Positions 45,989-55,075 of a stretch of DNA of 64,000 nucleotides are shown piece after piece. The notes beneath the pieces were generated by a model. That model had not been told where the DNA came from. It did no database searches and worked only from the letters and a program-made list of their open reading frames with translations. Each line of letters begins with the position of its first letter. Within the stretch, counting starts at the first letter, position 1. This DNA comes from CAWCDJ01 sp963836015 (lineage in GTDB: Bacteria > Acidobacteriota > Terriglobia > Bryobacterales > Bryobacteraceae). The stretch covers positions 2,232,001 to 2,296,000 of the forward strand of contig CAWIIF010000015.1 of NCBI GenBank assembly GCA_963836015.1. Reading direction: 5' to 3'. The position numbers and the translations under genes are program-made.

Positions 45989-47370
45989 CACCCCACTTCG
46001 ATGCGGTCATCATCGGCACCGGCCAGGCGGGCCCCTTCCTGGCATCGCGCCTCACCGCGGCAGGCATGACCGTCGCGATCATCGAGCGCAAACTGTTCGG
46101 CGGCACTTGCGTCAATACCGGCTGCATCCCTACCAAGACCATGGTGGCGAGCGCTTATGCCGCCCACATGGCACGGCGCGCCGCGGATTTCGGCGTGACG
46201 GTGGATGGCCGGGTGACCGTGGACATGCGGCGCGTCAAGGAGCGGAAGGACGCGATCTCCGGGAAGTCGCGGGTCGGGGTCGAGACCTGGCTGAAGCAGA
46301 TGAAGAACTGCACGGTCTACGAGGGACACGCCCGCTTCGAGTCTCCGCGCGAGATCAGCATCGGCTCGGAGAAAATCGCCGGCGATCGTATCTTCATCAA
46401 TGTCGGCGGCCGCGCGGTCGTACCTGCCATGCCGGGGCTCGAACAGATCGAGTACCTCACCAACAGCTCGATGATGCAGGTCGACTTTCTTCCGCGGCAC
46501 CTGATCGTCGTGGGCGGCAGCTATGTCGGGTTGGAGTTCGCCCAAATGTTCCGGCGATTCGGCAGCGAGGTGACCATTCTCGAGATGGGGCCCCGCCTGA
46601 TTCACCGGGAGGATGAAGACGTTTCCACCGCGATTCAGGAAATCCTGGAGCACGAGGGCATCGGCCTCCGCCTGAACGCGAAATGCATCGGGTTCTCCAA
46701 GCGGGGCGAGGAGACGTGGGCGCGCGTCGATTGCGAGACAGGCGCACCCGAAGTCGGCGGCAGCCACGTGCTGCTGGCCGTCGGCCGCCGCCCGAATACC
46801 GACGACCTGGGCCTGGAAAAGGCCGGTGTGGCGATGGACGCGCGCGGCGACATCGTCGTCGACGACCAGCTGCGCACCAGCGTCCCGGGGATCTGGGCCC
46901 TGGGCGATTGCAACGGGAAGGGCGGCTTCACCCACACCTCCTACAACGATTTCGAAATCGTGGCGGCGAACCTCCTGGACAACGACCCGCGCAAGGTCAG
47001 CGACCGGATCACCGCCTACGCGCTGTACGTCGACCCGCCGCTCGGACGGGCCGGTATGACGGAATCGGAAGTCCGCAAGTCCGGCCGGAAAGCGCTGATC
47101 GGCAAGCGCCCCATGACCAAGGTGGGGCGGGCGGTCGAGAAGGGCGAGACGCAGGGCTTCATGAAGGCCATCATCGATGCGCAAACCCGCGAAATCCTGG
47201 GCGCGGCGATTCTCGGGGTCGGGGGCGACGAGGTCATCCACTCGATCCTCGACGTCATGTATGCGAAGGCGCCCTATACGGTCATTCAACGCGCCGTGCA
47301 CATTCATCCGACCGTCTCGGAGCTTGTCCCGACGATGCTCGGCGAACTGCAGCCGTTGGACGGCGCCTAA
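45985..47370 (+). CDS. Class I pyridine nucleotide-disulfide oxidoreductase (mercuric reductase-like)
   Basis: 461 residues. FAD-binding GTGQAG near residue 11, the redox-active disulfide C42-V-N-T-G-C47 (FGGTCVNTGCIPTK), the NAD(P)-binding region VVGGSYVGLEFAQMFRRFG, the second FAD motif WALGDCNGKGGFTHT, and the C-terminal HIHPTVSEL with the base-relay His. There is no N-terminal HMA domain and no C-terminal Cys pair, so true mercuric reductase is unlikely. Close relatives are annotated as FAD-containing oxidoreductases of unknown electron acceptor. It overlaps the DUF4126 stop by 4 bp. Confidence 0.92.
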   Translation: MTPHFDAVIIGTGQAGPFLASRLTAAGMTVAIIERKLFGGTCVNTGCIPTKTMVASAYAAHMARRAADFGVTVDGRVTVDMRRVKERKDAISGKSRVGVETWLKQMKNCTVYEGHARFESPREISIGSEKIAGDRIFINVGGRAVVPAMPGLEQIEYLTNSSMMQVDFLPRHLIVVGGSYVGLEFAQMFRRFGSEVTILEMGPRLIHREDEDVSTAIQEILEHEGIGLRLNAKCIGFSKRGEETWARVDCETGAPEVGGSHVLLAVGRRPNTDDLGLEKAGVAMDARGDIVVDDQLRTSVPGIWALGDCNGKGGFTHTSYNDFEIVAANLLDNDPRKVSDRITAYALYVDPPLGRAGMTESEVRKSGRKALIGKRPMTKVGRAVEKGETQGFMKAIIDAQTREILGAAILGVGGDEVIHSILDVMYAKAPYTVIQRAVHIHPTVSELVPTMLGELQPLDGA

Positions 47371-48944
47371 AGGGCGATCTCGTAATACAGATCGGTCACC
47401 GAGACGCGGTCGGCGAACTTCTTCCACTCGCCCGCATCCCCATTTTTCGGTTTGAGCGTGTCGAGGTCCGCCGCGGCCTTGACGCGGTCGTCGATGCGCA
47501 GGACGCGCCCGTGAGTTTTCTCTTTAATGCGGTCCACCAGGTCGGGCAGCGGCATGCGCCCCCAGCGCTTCTTCACGGCCATGGCGTGGTCCACCGGAAT
47601 CATGGCGACCAGGTCGTCGCTGGTCATCTGCTCGAGGCCTTTCGCCTTGAGCGTCGCGTTGTGGCTCCCGTGGTGGCCGACCTTGTAGAAGACCGTCCGC
47701 GCCAGCAGGTCCGGCCCCTTCACCTCGGTCTTCTCGCCGGTCTTCGAGTCTTTGAGCTCCCACTTCACATCCTGCCAGCTCAGCCAGTTTCCGGCCTGCG
47801 CGTCGCCGGGGAACAGCATGATCTCGCCCGTGTCCATCAATTCGATGGCCAGCACCAGGCTCGTATTGTTCGTGGCCGAATCGAGTTGCAGCGCCATGGT
47901 CTCGGAAGCTTCCATCCACATCGCATCGATGCGCCGCCACGATTGATCGCGGACCTCTCGTCTGGCGCTTACGTTGTAGATGCCGGTGTCGGTCGAATCC
48001 CCGTAGTAGCGTTTTACGAAGAAAGGAACGTGCTCGGCCCGGGCCATGGGGATGGCGTACCGGGCGTCGAACGGTTCTTCGATCTGATCGTCCGGTTCGG
48101 CGCCCGCATCCGCCGCCGCGCCCAAGCCGCGCGTGAGGGCTGAGATCAGCAGCGCTTGCGACCCATTGGGGCCGGCGTCGAGTCCATAGGCCTCGTTCTT
48201 GCCCGGGTTGGACTTCTTGATCAGCTTTTCGTCCTTGGGCGGTCCCAGAACCCAGAACCGGATTCCCGGCAACTCGGGAAGCTCGATGGGAGGCTCGCCC
48301 GGCTGGCAGAAGCGCGGCTTGTTCCCGGCGCGCTGCTTCACGTAGTTCAGCGCGTCTTCGGTGGATCCGGCCTTGGCGCCGAAGAAGCCCACCAGGCTTT
48401 CCACGTGCTGGGCTGTCTCGGCGGCTCCCTGTAGCGCCAGGTGGTTCACCGCCATTCGCAGGGCATTCTCCGCAGTGCGGCGTTCCTTCCTCAGTTTGTT
48501 GGCCAGCGTGTCTTTCGGATCTTCGGTCCACGCGAGCCACACGCTTCCAATTTTCAGTTTGTCAAACAGATCTCGCACCTGAACGAAGCCCGAAATGTGG
48601 TCCCAATGCTCGTGAGTCGCCACCAGCACGTCGATCCGTCCACCGGTTTCTGTTGTGACGTCGTTCAGGATCCGCTTCATGGGCGTGCCCGGGTCCGAGG
48701 TTCCCAGCACCACTCCGCAATCGATCAGCATGTAGAACGGCTTGCCCGAGGCTCCCGGCAGTGTGAGCAGGAAGCAATCGCCCAGGCCCTGCCGGTACAT
48801 CCGAACGCGAACACGCGGTGCGGCCCGCCGGCCGGCCGCTTTTTTCGCCGGAGCTTTTTTCGCCGGAGCTTTTTTCGCCGGGGCCTTCTTCACCGCACCC
48901 TTCCTGGCCGCGGTTTTCTTTACGGTAGCTTTTTTGGTGGCCAT
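47367..48944 (-). CDS. Metallo-beta-lactamase-fold (ComEC-like) hydrolase with Lys/Ala/Pro tail
   Basis: The start at ATG 48944 follows an AGGAGAG site (an ATG at 48962 precedes it). The 525-residue protein begins with a 40-residue histone H1-like tail (KKAPAKKAPAKK) made of 5-residue units. It is followed by a MBL fold: YMLIDCGV, VLVATHEHWDHISGF with H111-x-H113-x-D115-H116, and KVGHHGSHNATLKA, as in ComEC/Rec2-type MBL domains. Two metal ions are expected and the substrate could be a nucleic acid, but this is unproven. It lies 14 bp downstream of the S8-gluzincin protease gene, in the same unit; its start site lies within the 3' end region of that gene. Confidence 0.83.
   Translation of the reverse strand: MATKKATVKKTAARKGAVKKAPAKKAPAKKAPAKKAAGRRAAPRVRVRMYRQGLGDCFLLTLPGASGKPFYMLIDCGVVLGTSDPGTPMKRILNDVTTETGGRIDVLVATHEHWDHISGFVQVRDLFDKLKIGSVWLAWTEDPKDTLANKLRKERRTAENALRMAVNHLALQGAAETAQHVESLVGFFGAKAGSTEDALNYVKQRAGNKPRFCQPGEPPIELPELPGIRFWVLGPPKDEKLIKKSNPGKNEAYGLDAGPNGSQALLISALTRGLGAAADAGAEPDDQIEEPFDARYAIPMARAEHVPFFVKRYYGDSTDTGIYNVSARREVRDQSWRRIDAMWMEASETMALQLDSATNNTSLVLAIELMDTGEIMLFPGDAQAGNWLSWQDVKWELKDSKTGEKTEVKGPDLLARTVFYKVGHHGSHNATLKAKGLEQMTSDDLVAMIPVDHAMAVKKRWGRMPLPDLVDRIKEKTHGRVLRIDDRVKAAADLDTLKPKNGDAGEWKKFADRVSVTDLYYEIAL
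48838..48882 (-). repeat. 15-bp tandem repeat encoding KKAPA units
   Basis: Three perfect or near-perfect 15-bp units (GCTTTTTTCGCCGGA on the plus strand) at 48838, 48853 and 48868. On the minus strand they encode the Lys-Lys-Ala-Pro-Ala repeats of the MBL protein tail. The unit length keeps the frame, so copy number can change without breaking the protein. Confidence 0.85.
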
Positions 48945-48958
48945 GGTCGCTCTCCTGT

Positions 48959-51900
48959 TCACATGCCCCGATGCAGCATGGCGAAGGGTTCACGCTCCCC
49001 CGCCGGGTCGAAGTACGATTGGCTCCCCTCGGCCGCCATTCGCAGGAACTGCTGTTCCGCCTGGACGCGGCTCGCGCTGCCGACGCGCTTGCGAATCGCG
49101 TAGCGGATGCGCTCATTCTGCAGATCGATCAGAAGCGTGCAGCCGCCGCGATGCGTCGTCTTCTCGCCCGTGTTGGGGTCGGTGACGCGGAACCGCTGGA
49201 CCGCCTCGACCACCAGGTCCGTCATCTGCTGGCTGCGGCTGCTGATGCGGCGCGCCGGGCGGACAGAGTGGATCTCGAGCAGCGGAGTTCCATCCTCCCG
49301 CAGCGCGACGCCCTTCGGCACGGTTTTGCCGGCCTTCACGAATACGCCCAGGTCGGCCTCCAGCGCTTCCGCCTCCCCGGACGTGAGATTCTGCTGCAGC
49401 CAGTTCCAGAGCTTGAATCCGTTCGACTCTGCGAGCGCATAGGACTTCCTGCGGTTGCTCGCGAGATTCCAGGTGATGTCGAGCGAGCTCAGCATGTCGC
49501 GAATCCTCTCCGGCTCGAAGGTAAAGTTGGGAGGCTGCCAGCGCAAGTTCTCTTCCGAGAGGTTGCGGACGCCCTCGGGGAAGATTCCGCGCGCGCGGAA
49601 CCCCGAGATGAACGCCGTGCGGTAGTTCAGCTCGTCTTCCGGCTCGAGGTCCATATCGGCCGTGATGAGGGCGCGCAGATAGTCGCCGAAGGTGAGGTCC
49701 ACCGGAGGGCAATAATCGAGCGCCCGAATACAGGCCGTCAGCACGTGCGAGGCCGTGGTGGCAGCCTCCGCGGCCATGCGGTTCACCAGGTCGATGGAGA
49801 TGTCGCCGGGCGGCAGCACGCCGGTTCCGCCGGTGGCCAGGCGCCTCAGGTCCATGATCCGCGCATCGTAGATTTCGAGAAACGCCTGGAAGATGGCCGC
49901 CAGCAGCACCGCGCCGCGATCGTGGGCTTCCGTGGCCTCCTCGTAATCCGTGGCCTTGGGAGGCGTACCGAGTGCGCTGCGCAGCGCGCGCGACCCGCTG
50001 GAGGCCTGTCCGAACTGTTGCGCCAGGTCGGCCAGAAGATTCGTCCGGCGCAGCTCGCCGCGCGTGCGGGCGATCGTGTGCTTGAGCGCTTCGGGAATCG
50101 TGAAGTGCTGGAACAGGGCGACGATGTCGGCAAAAGCCTCGTGAAACGCCGCGATGTCCGGATTCGTGTCGAGCTGGTAATAGCGATGCAGGCCGTCCAG
50201 CAGGGCGTGCGTGGTTTCGTGCGCCACCACGTCGTGCGAGAGGCAGGAGAACACCAGGCCGCCCGGCAGGTTGTCGCCCGCGTTATCGCCCGCGTTGAAA
50301 TAGCCGAACAGCAGCGATTTTTTCGGAGGGCTGTAGAACGCGTTGGCCTCTCGCAAGGCGTGCGGATAAATTCGGAGGCGCTGCACATAGTACGTGCGGA
50401 GACTCTCGCCGTTCTTGGGCAGCGGCATGTAGGGTGCCCACAGAGCCGTCCGCCCGAGCGCCCGCTCAAACCGTCCGATGGTCGTCATGGCCACCGCATA
50501 GACCATCTGCTGATGGAACTGCGGGACGCCTTCGGCCGGGTCGAGTCCGTCGGACGCCAGCAGGTGCGGATGGTTCAGGTCCACCGGCGCGTAGCAGGCG
50601 TTCGACGACGGATCAACGTCCACCACTTCGAGGTATTCGCCTACCGGCCCCGGCTGCAGGTCTGGCTCCCACGGAACTTCGAGCGTGGTCTCGTTGAGCG
50701 ACTCCGTGTCCACGCGCATTCCGAGCGCGGGGTCGAACGCGAACACCCGCAGCCTGCGGGTGAATGGTGCGGGTACTTGTGGGCTCTCGGCTGCGGTCGG
50801 CGCCAGCTCCGCTCCGGAAGGCACCACCGGCCGCTCTTTACTCACCGGCTTCCCGAGCGCATTCTTCAGCGCCTTCGACGCTCCGGGATGCTCGAGTATG
50901 GCTTCCAGAATCTGGCGGCGCACCGCCGCCGGAACCTCGCGAGGTGGCCGGTCGGGGTCGATTCCCGCGTTGATCAGCAGATTCTGCAGCTCGCCGCTCC
51001 GCGCTAGAATCTGGGCCGCTTCGACGCGGAGCATGCGCTGCGCCGCGGTGGGCTTGGCCGCGCCGAAGATCGTGCCCAAAGTGGGTTCGAGCAGCGGAAT
51101 CCCCACCGAATCCTGCGGCTGTGCGGAGAGCTCCGCGGCCGCCGCGGGTGCGAGCGCCATCGCCATATGGGCGCGCAGCGTGCCCTTTCCGAAGTGCTCG
51201 CGGTCGGAATCCGCCGCGGAGCCGAAGAGAGCCTTGCGTACCGCCTCGACCCGCATCCAGCGCTCCGGGTACTTCTTCACGGCCGCGCGATTCTTCTGCA
51301 GCCAGCAGGCTGCCGCCGCGGCGATTTGCGGAGTGGCCGCGGAGGTGCCCGCGCCATCGAAGTCGATCAGCGCCGGGCAGGCATACTTGGCCCACGCGGT
51401 GTTGGGCGTGTAGGCCGCCATGGCGGTATCCATCTTGCTGTCGGGGCCGTACGATCCGGCCATCTTCCGGGGATCGAGGAAATCGGCGTAAGGCGATCCG
51501 TCGGACATCACTCCGCACGCCGCGAGCACCCGGTGGAAGCGCGCCGGGTACACGATGAAGCGTGGAACGCGAAGACCCCCGGGACCGAAATTGTTTCCGG
51601 CCGCCGTCACCAGCGTGATTCCCGCCTCGTACGCCGCGTTGACCATGTCCGCCCACAACTGCGAGCACACGCCCCCCATGCTCATCGAGAGCACGTCCAC
51701 GTTGTTGCGGATCGCGTAATCGATGCCGCGGGCGATCGAGCTGTTGGTGAACAGCACCACCGAGTTCGCCACTCGCACCGGGATGACCGCCGCGAACGGC
51801 GCGCCGCCCACGACGCCGTCGGGGTCGCCAAACGGCTTCCCCTTGAACAGGCTGCCCGCCAAAATGCTGAGCGTCCCCGTCCCATGACCGGGATTCTTGC

Positions 51901-52510
51901 CGAACCCGCCGATATCCGGGTCGGAGGCATCGTTCGGGTCCGGGTCGCTCTCGACGAAACTCCGCTGCCTCTCGAAGTCCAGGAATTTCGGCAGCACGGA
52001 ATGCCCTTTGCGATACCCGGTATCGAGGTGGGCGATCGTGACACGGTCGCCGGGGTCTTTGATCTCCGAGCGGGCCGCATCCAGCCCCGAATGCCCGGTG
52101 TCCTGGTACCAGCGCCAGTCAAAGGGCGTGGGGAAGGGAAAGCGCCGGTCGGCGGCATCCGGCCTGGCGCAGGCGTCTTTGGCGGCGGTGGCGCGAAATG
52201 TCTTTTCGGCAAGCCGCTCCGGTGTATCGAACACCCACTGCTGTTCGAAGTCCGGCTCCGCGAATTCGACGTCCGGGCCTCCCGCGATGCCGAAGCCCTT
52301 GGATTGCAACTGATGGCACAAGTCCCACGCATTGGTCTCATCCACATCGGCGGGGACGTCGGTCAAATGCCATTCGGAGGCCGGCTCCGCGCCTTTCGCC
52401 GGAGCGGCCGCCAGTGGTTGCATCTGGAAGGGGATTTTTCCGATTCGAAAGCCGGCGCCATTGGGTACCGGCTTGGACTTCACGAGCAGCCGTGGCCTGC
52501 GTGTCACCAT
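48959..52510 (-). CDS. Giant serine protease (S8) fused to a gluzincin HExxH metallopeptidase
   Basis: 1183 residues from ATG 52510, preceded by a strong AGGAGGAAC site. Residues 1-150 look like an N-terminal prodomain (ending near FDWRWYQDTGHSGLDAA). Residues 155-455 are a subtilisin-type S8 domain with Asp163 (AHLDTGY), His209 (GHGTGTLSILAG) and Ser390 (GAGTSAATPQIAA), plus Asn306 in AAGNN. A later domain has a gluzincin zinc motif H764-E-T-T-H768 (VVAHETTHALLDG) and Glu791 (HEAFADIVALF), spaced as in thermolysin-like or M4/M36 families. There is no signal peptide or membrane helix, so a cytosolic or non-classical location is likely. The MBL gene follows it by 14 bp. Two protease active sites in one chain are unusual; substrate unknown. 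Confidence 0.87.
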   Translation of the reverse strand: MVTRRPRLLVKSKPVPNGAGFRIGKIPFQMQPLAAAPAKGAEPASEWHLTDVPADVDETNAWDLCHQLQSKGFGIAGGPDVEFAEPDFEQQWVFDTPERLAEKTFRATAAKDACARPDAADRRFPFPTPFDWRWYQDTGHSGLDAARSEIKDPGDRVTIAHLDTGYRKGHSVLPKFLDFERQRSFVESDPDPNDASDPDIGGFGKNPGHGTGTLSILAGSLFKGKPFGDPDGVVGGAPFAAVIPVRVANSVVLFTNSSIARGIDYAIRNNVDVLSMSMGGVCSQLWADMVNAAYEAGITLVTAAGNNFGPGGLRVPRFIVYPARFHRVLAACGVMSDGSPYADFLDPRKMAGSYGPDSKMDTAMAAYTPNTAWAKYACPALIDFDGAGTSAATPQIAAAAACWLQKNRAAVKKYPERWMRVEAVRKALFGSAADSDREHFGKGTLRAHMAMALAPAAAAELSAQPQDSVGIPLLEPTLGTIFGAAKPTAAQRMLRVEAAQILARSGELQNLLINAGIDPDRPPREVPAAVRRQILEAILEHPGASKALKNALGKPVSKERPVVPSGAELAPTAAESPQVPAPFTRRLRVFAFDPALGMRVDTESLNETTLEVPWEPDLQPGPVGEYLEVVDVDPSSNACYAPVDLNHPHLLASDGLDPAEGVPQFHQQMVYAVAMTTIGRFERALGRTALWAPYMPLPKNGESLRTYYVQRLRIYPHALREANAFYSPPKKSLLFGYFNAGDNAGDNLPGGLVFSCLSHDVVAHETTHALLDGLHRYYQLDTNPDIAAFHEAFADIVALFQHFTIPEALKHTIARTRGELRRTNLLADLAQQFGQASSGSRALRSALGTPPKATDYEEATEAHDRGAVLLAAIFQAFLEIYDARIMDLRRLATGGTGVLPPGDISIDLVNRMAAEAATTASHVLTACIRALDYCPPVDLTFGDYLRALITADMDLEPEDELNYRTAFISGFRARGIFPEGVRNLSEENLRWQPPNFTFEPERIRDMLSSLDITWNLASNRRKSYALAESNGFKLWNWLQQNLTSGEAEALEADLGVFVKAGKTVPKGVALREDGTPLLEIHSVRPARRISSRSQQMTDLVVEAVQRFRVTDPNTGEKTTHRGGCTLLIDLQNERIRYAIRKRVGSASRVQAEQQFLRMAAEGSQSYFDPAGEREPFAMLHRGM

Positions 52511-52604
52511 GAACCTGTTCCTCCTATCACCCCGGGCTTCGCCCGAATCCGCACAGACTCCCCATCAGAATAAGCACAGGTAACTCCGAAACGGAAGCTG
52601 GCGA

Positions 52605-53930
52605 TTATTCCTCGGCCATGTTCTTCATCGGCGCGACCGGCGCAATGGAATCGGGTACTGCGTTGCCCGTAATCAGCATCGCGCTGCGGTTGAACGTCAG
52701 ATACTGGAATCCCCACTGGATGAAGACCAGGACGCGGCTGCGAAACTCCACGATGTACATCAGGTGCACGAACAGCCAGACCAGCCACGCCGGTAGCCCC
52801 GATAGGTGCAGCCCATAGATGTTGGCCACTGCCGCGCCGCGCCCGATCACGGCCAGATCGCCCTTGTCGTGATAGTGGAACGGCTTCAGCTCCTTCGGCC
52901 CCTTCAAGCGCTCGACAATCGCGTGGGCGGCATAGGCGCCGCCCTGCATCGCCACCTGCGCGACACCGGGCAGCGGGGCGCCGTCGGGCTGCCGGGCGTC
53001 CGCCAGGTCGCCCACCACGTAAATTTCGGGATAGCCGGGTACGGTCAGGTCCGGATTCACGCGGATCCGCCCGACGCGGTCGGTTTCCGCCCCGGTGCGA
53101 TCCGCCAGGGTCCGCCCAAACGTCGTGGCGACCACACCGCCCGCCCACAAAACGGTCTTCGCCTCCATCCGGTGATCCTGACCATCGGGCGTCTGGAAGT
53201 CGACGCCGTCCGCATCCACTTCGACCACCCTGACGTCGGTGCGCACCCGCACGCCCAAGTGGGCCAGAGATGCCTCGGCCTTCCGCGAAAGGTCCTCGGG
53301 ATAGTGCGCCAGCACTCGCGGCGACCCGTCCAGGATGACGATCCGGGCTTCCTCCGGACGGATCGAGCGGAAGTCGTCCTTCAACGTGTGGCGCGCGATC
53401 TCGCCCAGCGCCCCGGCGAGTTCCACGCCCGTCGGCCCTCCGCCCACGATCACGAACGTCAGCCAGGCCTGCCGGAGGCCGGGGTCGGTCACCCGCTCCG
53501 CCGCTTCGAACGCAAAGAGGATCTTGTGCCGGATGGCCGTGGCCTCTTCCACCGTCTTCAGGCTGGGCGCCCATTCGCGCCACTGGTCATTGCCGAAGTA
53601 CGACGTCTTCGACCCCGTCGCGACGATCAGCGAATCGTAGTCGAACGCCTCTCCGTCGTGCAGCGTGAGTCGTCTTCGCTTCGGATCGATATCGAGAGCC
53701 TCTCCCAGCAGGACGCGGATCTGCTTTCGCCTGCTGAGAATCGCGCGCAGCGGCGCGCTGATCTCACCCGGCGACAACGATCCCGTGGCCACCTGGTACA
53801 ACAGCGGTTGGAAAAGATGAAAGTTGCGCCGGTCGATCAGCGTGACATCCACCGGCGCGCGTCCCAGGGACCGCGCCGCGTACAGCCCGCCGAACCCTCC
53901 GCCCAGAATAATCACCCGGTGCCGTGCCAC
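52605..53930 (-). CDS. Type II NADH dehydrogenase (NDH-2)
   Basis: 441 residues. Two Rossmann motifs (IILGGGFGGLYAARSLGRA for FAD, FVIVGGGPTGVELAGALGEI for NADH), the quinone-side motif NFHLFQPLLYQVATG, and the conserved YVVGDLA. The C-terminus has the membrane-anchoring amphipathic helix region (PAWLVWLFVHLMYIVEF, LVFIQWGFQYLTF). It moves electrons from NADH to quinone on the cytosolic membrane face without pumping. It stands 94 bp upstream of the S8-gluzincin gene on the same strand; I see no evidence that the two are functionally linked. Confidence 0.93.
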   Translation of the reverse strand: MARHRVIILGGGFGGLYAARSLGRAPVDVTLIDRRNFHLFQPLLYQVATGSLSPGEISAPLRAILSRRKQIRVLLGEALDIDPKRRRLTLHDGEAFDYDSLIVATGSKTSYFGNDQWREWAPSLKTVEEATAIRHKILFAFEAAERVTDPGLRQAWLTFVIVGGGPTGVELAGALGEIARHTLKDDFRSIRPEEARIVILDGSPRVLAHYPEDLSRKAEASLAHLGVRVRTDVRVVEVDADGVDFQTPDGQDHRMEAKTVLWAGGVVATTFGRTLADRTGAETDRVGRIRVNPDLTVPGYPEIYVVGDLADARQPDGAPLPGVAQVAMQGGAYAAHAIVERLKGPKELKPFHYHDKGDLAVIGRGAAVANIYGLHLSGLPAWLVWLFVHLMYIVEFRSRVLVFIQWGFQYLTFNRSAMLITGNAVPDSIAPVAPMKNMAEE

Positions 53931-53983
53931 CCTCGCATCCCCCCGATGCCCGCTCCCTTACGGTCGCGGCTCTGTGAGTAGGC

Positions 53984-55075
53984 CTACGCCTTTACCAGAC
54001 CCAGCCCCGGCCTGTCCGGCAGAATCAGCTTGCCCTTCTCCACCAGAACGCCGTGAAATGGATCGTTGCCGATCAGCAGGTTCCCGTCCAGGTCCGCGTA
54101 ATCCACCAGCGGCGAGAGGTGCGCCGCGGCCGTCACCGATACCGAGCTCGAAATCATGCACCCCAGCATGGTCTTCATCCCGAGCGCCTTGGCGATCTGG
54201 ATCATGCGGTACCCTTCCAGCATCCCGCCGCTCTTATCCAGCTTCACGTTCACCCCGTCGTACGCTTCCTTCAGCTTGGGGATGTCGGACGCGTGCTGGC
54301 ATGCCTCGTCCGCAATCACCGGGATGTGGACCCGGCTGCGCACCCAGCGCGTCTCCTCGAGCATCGCCGCGGGCATGGGCTGCTCGATGAACTCGACGCC
54401 CTGCTTCTCCAGCCAGTTGATTTTGCGGACGGCCTCTTCCTTATCCTTCCACCCTTCGTTGGCGTCTACCCGCAGCGGCTTTTTCGTGACGCTGCGCACG
54501 GCTTCGATCGTTGGCTCGTCCGTGTCGAGTCCCACTTTCACCTTCAGAACCGGATAGTCTGCCGCCTCCAGCGTCTTCTGTTTGGTGATCTCGGGTGTGT
54601 CGATCCCAATCGAGAACGTGGTTAGCGGCGCGTCCTTGGGGTCGAGTCCGAAATAGGTGTACAGCGGAATTCCCAGCTTCTGACCCACCCAATCCATCAG
54701 CGCGATATCGATCGCGGCCTTGCCCGCCCACTCACCCTGCACCCGGCGAAACACCTCAGCCATGATCTTGTCGAACTGCATCGGGTTGGCCGCCAGCAGC
54801 AGGTCGCGCACCGATTCCACGGCTTTGCGCGCGCTCTCCGCGTTTTCGTGATAGCGCACGATCGGCGCGCCCTCGCCATGCCCCGCCAGGCCGTCCCGTT
54901 CGTATGTCGTATACAGGGTGTCCCGGTAGGCGCTCGACGACATCGTGGTGGTCCACGTGTGCCGCAGATTCAGACGCACGATCCGCGCCGTGACCTTGGT
55001 TCCGCCGGCGGCCGGCGCTCCCAACGCGGCCGCCGGAACCGCCGCTGCCGTTTTCATAAAACTCCTGCGATTCAT
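53984..55075 (-). CDS. Tat-exported dipeptide epimerase (enolase superfamily, Ala-Glu-type)
   Basis: The start is ATG 55075 (MNRRSFMKTAAAVPAAALGA), overlapping the stop of the NlpC gene by 4 bp; the N-terminus is a Tat signal. 363 residues with the muconate-lactonizing-type enolase layout: LKVKVG (Lys-x-Lys), RVDANEGW (Asp), VEFIEQPM (Glu), PVIADEAC (Asp) and VNVKLDKSGG (Lys-x-Asp). The C-terminal Asp-x-Asp dipeptide-binding motif is YADLDGNLL. This is the set seen in L-Ala-D/L-Glu epimerases, which recycle murein peptide. Exported versions are less common. Paired with an NlpC/P60 peptidase, as in Bacillus ykfC-ykfB. Confidence 0.9.
   Translation of the reverse strand: MNRRSFMKTAAAVPAAALGAPAAGGTKVTARIVRLNLRHTWTTTMSSSAYRDTLYTTYERDGLAGHGEGAPIVRYHENAESARKAVESVRDLLLAANPMQFDKIMAEVFRRVQGEWAGKAAIDIALMDWVGQKLGIPLYTYFGLDPKDAPLTTFSIGIDTPEITKQKTLEAADYPVLKVKVGLDTDEPTIEAVRSVTKKPLRVDANEGWKDKEEAVRKINWLEKQGVEFIEQPMPAAMLEETRWVRSRVHIPVIADEACQHASDIPKLKEAYDGVNVKLDKSGGMLEGYRMIQIAKALGMKTMLGCMISSSVSVTAAAHLSPLVDYADLDGNLLIGNDPFHGVLVEKGKLILPDRPGLGLVKA

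Noticed and set aside
45427..47370. A single 647-codon frame fusing DUF4126 with the flavoprotein
   Set aside because: Produced by the indel at about 45740. The DUF4126 end (GGAFWIVSQFS) and the flavoprotein start (MTPHFDAVIIGTGQAG, with ATGA overlap) are both present in separate frames.
48971..51007. A 678-codon plus-strand open frame under the S8-gluzincin gene
   Set aside because: Shadow of the protease gene; the real frame carries the triad and zinc motifs.
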